IMG/VR virus record: IMGVR_UViG_3300008116_005699
Location: 1 to 57,480 of that record
DNA: 57,480 nucleotides
From: a virus
Reading direction: 5' to 3' (one strand)
The number at the start of each line of letters is the position of its first letter. Position 1 is the first letter of the stretch. The notes beneath the pieces are model-generated. The model was not told the origin of the DNA and ran no database searches. It saw nothing but the letters and a program-made list of their open reading frames with translations. This document shows, piece by piece, positions 36,553 through 43,131 of this stretch. Made by a program: the position numbers and the translations under genes.

Positions 36553-37826
36553 CTGTTTTATATTTTTGCAAAAAATATCCTGATATGCAGGTGACATGGA
36601 TTTATCCAGAAGTCAACCAGCCCATAGGTGTTGGTGAAGCAACAGTACCACAAGTTCAAAGATTTTTAGCTGAGTTGGGAGTATCTGTTCAAGATATGAT
36701 ATTACATTGTAATGCAAATTTAAAAATTGGAGCAATGTTTGAAAATTGGTCACCAACACAAAAATCTTTTTTTCATCCATTTGGATCCACAGATGAAAAT
36801 TGTTTGGATTTGGAGTGGTACTTAAAAAATAATCAAATTCCACCAAATATTTTAGAAGCTTATCCCGAAACATTAGAATATATGTTGGAGAATGATGATT
36901 TTCCAGATTTTGCAACAAATTTTGATGTAAGAGAATTGTGTAAGTACTTGGATAAAATTTTTGAAAATTTTAAAAATTTAAAAGTAATACGTAAAACTAT
37001 AACAGATGTTGATGAAATTGAAGATGATCACATCATAGATGCCACAGGATTCTCCAAAACATTAATCAATAAAACTGATAAAGAAAATTTCAAAAGTATT
37101 AAACACATTATACCTAATAATAAAGCTTTTGTTTATCGAGCTGAATATTCCGATAAAGAGAATCAACAACAACCTTATACAACAATTACCGCGGTGACGC
37201 ATGGTTGGATATGGACTATACCATTGAAAGATGTTATAACATTTGGTCACGTACATGATGATCGTTACGACACTAAACAAGAATACATAAATTTTGTGGA
37301 GTCTAGACTTGGTTACAAAATAGACGAATCTAAAATTGTTGAAGTTAAAATGATTACTGGTAGGAATATAAAACATTTTAGAAAACAAGGAAACAAGTCG
37401 ATTTATTCAATTGGTTTAAGTTCTTATTTTATTGAACCTATAGAAGCTACAGGATTATATCTTGCAACTTATGGTATTAAATTATTAGATCGTCTGTTAA
37501 AAAATGAAATAACCGTGGATGAGTATAACAATGATTATAACAGAGAATTTGATGCTGTTACAGACTTTATTACTACATATTATAAATTTTCAAAAAACTC
37601 TAATGAATATTGGGATCATTTTAAAAAATTAAATATAGAAACTCATAGGAAAAATAATATTTTTCCGGCCAGAAGTTGGAATTTAATATTATCTGGAATG
37701 GGACAAGAAGAAAAAAAATACAAAATAAAAGCAGAACGTATAATAAAAATTAGAAAAAATAATGTAAAATATAGTGAATGGTTAAAAGAATTTCATGAGA
37801 AAAACTCTACATCAATATCTAAGTAA
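36483..37826 (+). CDS. Flavin-dependent (tryptophan) halogenase 1
   Basis: The product has 447 residues. FAD-binding G16-A-G18-T-S-G21, 'GVGEATVP', K81 (equivalent in place to catalytic K79 of PrnA/RebH), the W-x-W-x-I-P motif (W242, W244) and E321-A-T-G (place of PrnA E346-S-T-G) are all present. The enzyme is therefore probably active. Halogenases use FADH2, oxygen and halide; a cyanophage relative, VirX1, was reported to iodinate diverse substrates. The ATG with an AAGGA nine bases upstream lies within the preceding gene, so the two overlap out of frame by 70 bases. No flavin reductase gene is seen here; the host would supply FADH2. The substrate is unknown. Confidence 0.9.
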   Translation: MALQENTITRRITVVGAGTSGYLTVLYFCKKYPDMQVTWIYPEVNQPIGVGEATVPQVQRFLAELGVSVQDMILHCNANLKIGAMFENWSPTQKSFFHPFGSTDENCLDLEWYLKNNQIPPNILEAYPETLEYMLENDDFPDFATNFDVRELCKYLDKIFENFKNLKVIRKTITDVDEIEDDHIIDATGFSKTLINKTDKENFKSIKHIIPNNKAFVYRAEYSDKENQQQPYTTITAVTHGWIWTIPLKDVITFGHVHDDRYDTKQEYINFVESRLGYKIDESKIVEVKMITGRNIKHFRKQGNKSIYSIGLSSYFIEPIEATGLYLATYGIKLLDRLLKNEITVDEYNNDYNREFDAVTDFITTYYKFSKNSNEYWDHFKKLNIETHRKNNIFPARSWNLILSGMGQEEKKYKIKAERIIKIRKNNVKYSEWLKEFHEKNSTSISK

Positions 37827-38274
37827 ATTAAAACATCCCGACATTTATCTATTACATGGAGATATGTGGGGTTTCCCCACAAAAGGCAATGTAATTAATT
37901 GCGGTATACAAGAACCAAATATGGTTAATATTGCAGCTGGTCTTGCCAGTCAAGGTAAAAAAGTGATAGTATATGGTGTTGCTGGATTTGTAATTTATAG
38001 AGCTTACTCTCAAATCAAACTCAATATTAAAGATTGGGCAGAAAATTTTGGTTCGATTATATTTGTAAATGCTGGTTATAATGGGTGTTATTCATACTGC
38101 GGTAGAGGACATCTCGTATATGATGATCATTTATTGATGAATGCTTTAGACATTCCGTTATATACTCCCGACGATTGTAGTGGTTTTATACGTACAGTAA
38201 AAGAAGGACTACAACAGAACGGAGTTCGTTTTATTCGATTGGGTTGGGATGGTGCACCATGGAAATTGCGGTAA
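37795..38274 (+). CDS. Transketolase C-terminal (pyrimidine-binding) subunit-like, short
   Basis: The product has 159 residues. 'NCGIQEPNMVNIAAGLASQG' contains the catalytic Glu (E40) that activates TPP, and 'AGFVIYRAYSQIKLNI' matches the family. The protein ends after the pyrimidine-binding domain; the usual last transketolase domain (about 120-150 residues) is absent, compared with about 310 residues for common stand-alone C-terminal subunits. Together with the 35869 product it would make a minimal alpha/beta enzyme. It overlaps the halogenase by 32 bases and the next gene by 16 bases. Confidence 0.8.
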   Translation: MRKTLHQYLSKLKHPDIYLLHGDMWGFPTKGNVINCGIQEPNMVNIAAGLASQGKKVIVYGVAGFVIYRAYSQIKLNIKDWAENFGSIIFVNAGYNGCYSYCGRGHLVYDDHLLMNALDIPLYTPDDCSGFIRTVKEGLQQNGVRFIRLGWDGAPWKLR

Positions 38275-38855
38275 CTGGACACACGGGATTTATTGGTAGA
38301 AATTTGGTCGAAGAATTTAAACGCCAAGGCTATAATCCAATTTTAATAGACAAAAATTTTACACCAGTTAAGTGTGATAGGATATATCATTTGGCTTGTC
38401 CTGCAACTACATATCACATTACAAATAATACTATTAGTGTTATGGATGCTATATTAGATTTAACTCGCAAAGCAATGAATATATGTAGTGATGCTTTATT
38501 TGTAAATGCTAGTTCTTTTGGCGCTGCTGATATTAATGAAAGTAAGCAAGGTGGATATAATGTTGCTAAAAGATGTATGGAAATATATTTGTCGCATTCT
38601 AAAATTAATTATATAAATTATAGAATACCTTCCGTTTATGGTCAAGACGCCAGTACCGATTCCTTTATTAAAAGGTGTGTTTTAGGTACTGCTTACAAAC
38701 CCACAAACTCCTCACAGATTTGGCCGATATCTCATGTTGATGATGTCGTTGAAGCTTTAATTAATCTTTCAGAAATTAAAATTGAATATATTACTTTGGG
38801 TGAAATATACGAACAATTTACTTCGGGAAAAAGAAATTTGATAAAACATGAATAA
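38259..38855 (+). CDS. Short NAD-dependent epimerase/dehydratase-like protein
   Basis: The ATG at 38259 is chosen over an upstream in-frame TTG because the Rossmann strand begins at once ('MEIAVTGHTGFIGRNL', G7-x2-G10-x2-G13); 198 residues. 'YHLACPATTYH' and 'FVNASSFGA' follow, and 'GGYNVAKRCMEIYL' has Y-x3-K. 'NYRIPSVYGQDAS' is typical of sugar-nucleotide epimerases. It is about 100 residues shorter than common family members, so the C-terminal substrate domain is reduced. It is flanked by transketolase and halogenase genes with overlaps on both sides. Confidence 0.8.
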   Translation: MEIAVTGHTGFIGRNLVEEFKRQGYNPILIDKNFTPVKCDRIYHLACPATTYHITNNTISVMDAILDLTRKAMNICSDALFVNASSFGAADINESKQGGYNVAKRCMEIYLSHSKINYINYRIPSVYGQDASTDSFIKRCVLGTAYKPTNSSQIWPISHVDDVVEALINLSEIKIEYITLGEIYEQFTSGKRNLIKHE

Positions 38856-40113
38856 TATAGAAAATATTACAGTTATTGGTGCAGGCACTACAGGTTATTT
38901 AACCGTTTTTCATTTGTGTGAAACTTATCCTAATAAAAAAATTACTTGGATTTATCCGAAAGAAAATCAACCAATCGGTGTTGGAGAAGCTATTATACCA
39001 GATGTTAGTAAATTTTTACAAAATTTTGGAGTTAAACATCAGGATATATTAAAACATTGTAATGGAACACTAAAATTTGGAGTCTATCTGAAAGGATGGA
39101 ATAAACCAGGAGAAGATTTTACTTTTCCTTTTGGTTTCGAATCTGCTAATCCTAGACACAACTCGTCCAGTCAAGATAGAATAATGAAAACTAATAAAAT
39201 ACCAAAAAGAATATTTGATTACCAAAACATTTCTACGCATTTTAGGGTTACCGAACTATTGGAATATCTAGACAACTATAAAAAGAAATATTCTAATTTA
39301 ACTGTTATTAGAGAAAAGGTGACATTGAATGATATAAAAGACTGTTATGATTTAATAATAGATTGCACTGGATTTGAAAGAACTGTTAGTTATATTCCAA
39401 ATAATTTTAAAAACATTTCGGATAAAATACCAAATAATCAAGTTTTTCTTTTTAGACATACTTACACAGATAGGGAAAAACAATGTGTTCCTTATACCGT
39501 TGCAGAAGCAATGAATTATGGTTGGTGTTTTAATATTCCTTTAAGGAATGAATTGGCTTGCGGTTATGTACATGACGGAAAATTTGATGTTAAAGAAGAA
39601 TATATTAATTATTTGGAAAAAAAGTTTAATATAAAAGTTGAACCTTCGAGTATAAAATCGTTAAAGATGGTAACTGGTAGAAATAAAATACATTTAAAAA
39701 ACAATATTGTAGCTATGGGTCTTGCCTCATCTTTTATTGAACCGTTGGAATCTACAGGTTTATATTTGGTAACTAGTGCTCTTAGAAAATTGTGTGATTA
39801 TATAGATAAGAAAATTACTGAAACTGAATATAATTTTTTTATTAATGAAGAATTCGATACTATTACAGATTTTATAGTCGAACACTACAAATATTCTAAA
39901 AGAGACAATGAATATTGGAACTTTTATAAAAAAGTAAATACCAAAAAACGCACAGTTAATATATTTCCTAATTCTGGATGGGACACAATAAAAAGTGGTT
40001 TTCTCTCCGAAGTACCTAGGCCTACTGAACCCATGGATAGTAAAGAATTAATTGAAATACATAAAGGTAAACCTTTTCATGAGTGGATATTAAACGAAGA
40101 AAATTACATATGA
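38848..40113 (+). CDS. Flavin-dependent halogenase-like protein 2 (variant motif)
   Basis: The product has 421 residues and is a paralogue of the 36483 protein. FAD motif G11-A-G13-T-T-G16, 'GVGEAIIP', K76 and 'EPLESTGL' (E301-S-T-G) are kept. The halogenase signature W-x-W-x-I-P appears as W226-C-F228-N-I-P, so the second Trp is Phe. In known enzymes the two Trp are thought to block monooxygenase activity, hence this protein may differ in substrate or may be a hydroxylase-like variant. The last residues 'KGKPFHEWILNEENYI' resemble the end of halogenases. It overlaps the next gene by four bases (ATGA). Confidence 0.87.
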   Translation: MNNIENITVIGAGTTGYLTVFHLCETYPNKKITWIYPKENQPIGVGEAIIPDVSKFLQNFGVKHQDILKHCNGTLKFGVYLKGWNKPGEDFTFPFGFESANPRHNSSSQDRIMKTNKIPKRIFDYQNISTHFRVTELLEYLDNYKKKYSNLTVIREKVTLNDIKDCYDLIIDCTGFERTVSYIPNNFKNISDKIPNNQVFLFRHTYTDREKQCVPYTVAEAMNYGWCFNIPLRNELACGYVHDGKFDVKEEYINYLEKKFNIKVEPSSIKSLKMVTGRNKIHLKNNIVAMGLASSFIEPLESTGLYLVTSALRKLCDYIDKKITETEYNFFINEEFDTITDFIVEHYKYSKRDNEYWNFYKKVNTKKRTVNIFPNSGWDTIKSGFLSEVPRPTEPMDSKELIEIHKGKPFHEWILNEENYI

Positions 40114-41033
40114 ATAATTTGATATTAGGTGGAGCTGGTTTTATAGGACAGCACTTAACACATAAACTTTTAAAAACTAGACAACAAAGAGTTACTATAA
40201 TAGATAATTTATCTACCAGTAAAATAAATTTAGATAACTTTTCTGAATACAAAAATTTATTTAAATTTGTTGAAGGTGACATTTCCAAAATGGAAGATAA
40301 AGAACTACTCAAACATATGAGAGATCACAATAGAATTTTTCATTTTGCGGGCAGTGTTGGTGTCGAACATATTGATAAGGATCCATCAGGCACTCTTTTC
40401 AATAACAATTCTTTAACTAATAAATTAATACCATTATTTAAAGAATCCAAGAGGCATGTAATATTTTCCAGTACCAGTGAAATTTACGGAAATGGACCCT
40501 TCAACGAAGAAGATTGTAGTAACATAGGACCTAGCAATAAGTTAAGATGGGGATATGCAACAAGTAAATTGATGGCAGAATTTTTATTAAATGCTAGTGG
40601 TGTGCCGTATACTATTTTAAGATTTTTCAATATAGTTGGACCTGGACAACTATCAGATTACGGTATGGTTTTACCTAAATTTATAGAAGCTGCAAAACGA
40701 AATGAAGATTTAATTGTTTATGGAACTGGTGAACAGATAAGGTGTTTTTTTCATATTGATGATGCGACAGATGCTATAATAAAATGTACCAATTTTAAAA
40801 ATGAACTTTTTAATGTTGGAAATGATGAACCGATTACCATAAACAAACTTGCCAAAAAAGTTATTAAAATAAGTGGATCTAGTAGTAAAATTGTTCACAT
40901 TCCTTATGAAAAAGTTTTTAGTAAAAACCACGGTGATATACAAAAAAGAATTCCCGATATAACCAAACTCAGAGAAAAAACAAATTTCAGACCAAAGAAA
41001 AATTTGGATGATATCATAAAAGATATGTTATGA
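40110..41033 (+). CDS. NAD-dependent sugar epimerase/dehydratase (extended SDR)
   Basis: ATG at 40110 is preferred because it gives an ATGA overlap and starts directly with 'MNNLILGGAGFIGQHL' (G7-x2-G10-x2-G13); 307 residues, normal for the family. 'HVIFSSTSEIYG', Y149-x3-K153 ('GYATSKLMAE') and 'ILRFFNIVGPGQ' complete the active site and substrate pattern of UDP-glucose epimerase/4,6-dehydratase-like enzymes. It is the only full-length SDR of the island. It probably provides a nucleotide sugar for the glycosyltransferases. Confidence 0.9.
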   Translation: MNNLILGGAGFIGQHLTHKLLKTRQQRVTIIDNLSTSKINLDNFSEYKNLFKFVEGDISKMEDKELLKHMRDHNRIFHFAGSVGVEHIDKDPSGTLFNNNSLTNKLIPLFKESKRHVIFSSTSEIYGNGPFNEEDCSNIGPSNKLRWGYATSKLMAEFLLNASGVPYTILRFFNIVGPGQLSDYGMVLPKFIEAAKRNEDLIVYGTGEQIRCFFHIDDATDAIIKCTNFKNELFNVGNDEPITINKLAKKVIKISGSSSKIVHIPYEKVFSKNHGDIQKRIPDITKLREKTNFRPKKNLDDIIKDML

Positions 41034-41674
41034 AAATAGTTTTTATATTTGCACATTTAGACGATGAGTCTTTTGGGCCAGCCGGAACAATATCAAAATT
41101 GTGTGAAGATAATGAAGTTACAATTGTATCTTTATGCAAAGGAAATCGTCCAGGTAACGAACATGTTGAATCCAAAAGATTGAATTCTTTTTATAAAGTT
41201 TGTGATTATTTTGGTGCGAAACCTATAGTTTTTAATAACTCCGATTGCACTTTAACTTTAGAAAAGTGTTTGAGTGATGTTGAATTGGTTATCAACGAAA
41301 TACAGCCAGAGATAGTCTTTACGAATAATATATCGGACATACATAGAGATCATAGAATAGTTTCCGAATCTGTTATGGTTGCCTGTAGACCTAAACCAAA
41401 TTCTTCGGTAAAACAACTCTATATGTGCGAGATACCAGCTTCAACCGAATGGTCTATGGGTCAAATAGAGCCTATTTTTATACCAAATTATTTTGTGAAT
41501 GTTGAGTATTATATGCATAAAAAGAAATTCGTATTGTCACTATATGATACGGAAACGTATTCTTATCCTGATGCTAGATCAGAAAAAAGTATGATAGTTC
41601 TATCGGAACAAAGAGGTAAACAAGTTGGATATAATCACGCAGAATCATTTAAGATGATATATAACCTTCAATAG
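41030..41674 (+). CDS. PIG-L/LmbE-type deacetylase
   Basis: The product has 214 residues. The N-terminal zinc motif 'IFAHLDDESFGPAGTI' (H9-x-D11-D12-E13) and the second motif H105-R-D107-H108 ('HRDH') are those of LmbE/PIG-L zinc deacetylases, which remove acetyl groups from N-acetylglucosamine-containing compounds. The enzyme is soluble. It is coupled to the epimerase by an ATGA overlap, which fits a deacetylation step on a sugar or glycoconjugate. The 3' end overlaps by 26 bases with the convergent polysaccharide deacetylase gene. Confidence 0.9.
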   Translation: MKIVFIFAHLDDESFGPAGTISKLCEDNEVTIVSLCKGNRPGNEHVESKRLNSFYKVCDYFGAKPIVFNNSDCTLTLEKCLSDVELVINEIQPEIVFTNNISDIHRDHRIVSESVMVACRPKPNSSVKQLYMCEIPASTEWSMGQIEPIFIPNYFVNVEYYMHKKKFVLSLYDTETYSYPDARSEKSMIVLSEQRGKQVGYNHAESFKMIYNLQ

Positions 41675-42203
41675 AAACCCTCTCTCTACCATAAAATTCA
41701 TTAATACCGTAAGACTTTAAGACGGTTTGATATAATCCATTTAAATCGTTATTATATGGGAAACAAAACTTAACCGGAAAAATATTTAAGTTTTTATTGA
41801 ACCATTCCAACATTAATTCGGTGTCCATTTTTATATGGTCTATTTTATCTTTCAGGCTGCTGAAAAAATTCAAATTTTTGTGAAAATGTGAATGTCCTCC
41901 TATAATAACGTTTTTTCTAGTAGATAAATAACTTATCTGGTCCACATTCATAAAATCTTCATAATTTCCTTCGAATGCTTTTTTATGGCAATTTTCGGAA
42001 CTTATGAATTTTTTAGATTGTTTTCCTTTACAAATAATGTTTGTTGATACAAAAAATATTTTTTCTGTTTCTATTTTTTCAATTTTTGGGTAATAATAGA
42101 AGTGGTTGTAAAGTCCATCATCAAAAGTTAGAACAAAATCTTTTAATTTTGGAACTATTAAGTTTTTTTCTATTTTATGTATCATTAAAACTGGTTTGTC
42201 CAT
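41649..42203 (-). CDS. Polysaccharide deacetylase (NodB-like), antisense gene
   Basis: The ATG at 42203 is used because the upstream codons lie in the hesB-like gene and are hydrophobic and unlike the family; 184 residues. The motifs are 'DFVLTFDDGLYNHF' (T-F-D28-D29-G), 'IIGGHSHFHKNL' (H104 and H108) and 'KFCFPYNND', in place of the usual R-x-P-Y. It is a short member of carbohydrate esterase family 4, which removes acetyl or other acyl groups from glycans. It is the only minus-strand gene of the window, convergent with PIG-L and divergent from the Fe-S carrier, with just 28 bases to share with that gene's leader. Its promoter must lie in or near the Fe-S carrier gene. Confidence 0.85.
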   Translation of the reverse strand: MDKPVLMIHKIEKNLIVPKLKDFVLTFDDGLYNHFYYYPKIEKIETEKIFFVSTNIICKGKQSKKFISSENCHKKAFEGNYEDFMNVDQISYLSTRKNVIIGGHSHFHKNLNFFSSLKDKIDHIKMDTELMLEWFNKNLNIFPVKFCFPYNNDLNGLYQTVLKSYGINEFYGRERVSIEGYISS

Positions 42204-42231
42204 ATCAAATAAATATAGTAGGAGAAAATTA

Positions 42232-42546
42232 ATGCTTAATATAACTGAATCTGCTGTAAATGAAATCAAACAATATTTAGACGATGAAAACAAATACTTG
42301 AGGGTCTATGTTGAGGGTGGTGGATGTTCTGGTTTTAAATATGGTTTTGATTTTGAAGAATCTGTTTCCGAAGATGATTTTGAAATTCCTTTAGATGGTT
42401 TTTCAATTCTTGTAGACTCTTTCAGTATGCAATATTTGGAAACCGCAACTTTGAATTTCAAAGAAGATATTATGGGACACACTTTTACTATAGAAAACCC
42501 TAATGCACAGACGACCTGTGGCTGTGGAAGTAGCTTTTCGGTATAG
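42232..42546 (+). CDS. A-type iron-sulfur carrier (IscA/ErpA/HesB-like)
   Basis: ATG at 42232 is chosen because AGGAG lies at 42220-42224 and the family start 'LNITESAVNEIKQYL' follows; an upstream in-frame start would overlap the antisense gene. 104 residues. C32 ('GGGCSGFKYGFDF') and C96-G-C98 ('TTCGCGSSF') are the three cluster ligands. The proteins carry Fe-S clusters to apo-enzymes; such genes are common in T4-like marine phages. Here a phage carrying eight rSAM and two U32-like proteins has an unusual need for clusters. An AATAAATA at 42208-42215 might be part of a late promoter, but it is very close to the RBS. Confidence 0.93.
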   Translation: MLNITESAVNEIKQYLDDENKYLRVYVEGGGCSGFKYGFDFEESVSEDDFEIPLDGFSILVDSFSMQYLETATLNFKEDIMGHTFTIENPNAQTTCGCGSSFSV

Positions 42547-42562
42547 TAAAGATGTCAGTTTG

Positions 42563-42570
42563 ACTAAATA
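42563..42570 (+). promoter_or_regulatory. Late-promoter-like motif ACTAAATA
   Basis: ACTAAATA differs by one base from the T4-type late consensus NATAAATA and lies 25 bases before the GTG start at 42595, the right distance for a short leader with the GGGAG ribosome-binding site. It sits in the 48-base gap between the Fe-S carrier and the fibre block. Only a candidate. Confidence 0.38.
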
Positions 42571-42594
42571 CCACATTAACAAAGGGAGTTTAAT

Positions 42595-42927
42595 GTGGCT
42601 GAATTTGTAGAACTTACCATAGACCAGGGTGCGACTTTTAACACCGTAATTACTGTAAATGATGGTACCGGCGCAGGCCAAAACCTGTATGGATATATTG
42701 CCAGGTCCCAGATGAGAAAATCTTACTACTCCTCAACAAAATACGATTTTAATGTTCAAGTGACCACTCCTAACATTGGAGAAATCACTATGATCATGTC
42801 AGCAGCAAATACTGCAAATTTAACTCCGGGACGATACGTTTATGATGTAGAAATAGATGATGGCGCAGGTGAAATCACAAGAATTTTTGAAGGTATAATT
42901 ACTGTCCTTCCTAACGTTACGAGATAA
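42595..42927 (+). CDS. Small beta-sandwich virion protein of the fibre block
   Basis: The product has 110 residues and starts with GTG behind a GGGAG site. The pattern 'GYIARSQMRKSYYSSTKYDF' followed by 'NIGEITMIMSAANTANL' and 'PGRYVYDVEID' is that of a small beta-sandwich protein frequently found before the tail-fibre genes of T4-like marine phages, related in design to the N-terminal domain of siphophage BppU-type proteins. It probably forms part of the fibre or its attachment. No enzyme motif is seen. Confidence 0.75.
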   Translation: MAEFVELTIDQGATFNTVITVNDGTGAGQNLYGYIARSQMRKSYYSSTKYDFNVQVTTPNIGEITMIMSAANTANLTPGRYVYDVEIDDGAGEITRIFEGIITVLPNVTR

Positions 42928-42930
42928 AAA

Positions 42931-43131
42931 ATGCCAATAAATGTAAACGTAAAACCACAAAAAACAACTATATCTTCGGTTACCGTGGCCAGAACTGCAA
43001 ATTTAGCTCTATCACAATTGAATAATGTTGAAACTCAGGGTGTGGAAGAAGGATTCGTTTTGACTTATGAATCTGGATCCAATAAGTATGTTATGAAAGA
43101 AATTCCTGTAATTAACGGCGGAAGCTTCTAA
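42931..43131 (+). CDS. Very small fibre-associated protein
   Basis: The product has 66 residues. The segment 'LSQLNNVETQGVEEGFVLTY' followed by 'ESGSNKYVM' matches the short repeat 'LxxLxDVxxxxxxxGxVLxYdxxxxKyV' often seen in phage fibres, here as an independent polypeptide. Its stop is followed directly by the GTG of the first giant fibre. It may be a fibre-connecting subunit; this is inferred from motif and location. Confidence 0.6.
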   Translation: MPINVNVKPQKTTISSVTVARTANLALSQLNNVETQGVEEGFVLTYESGSNKYVMKEIPVINGGSF

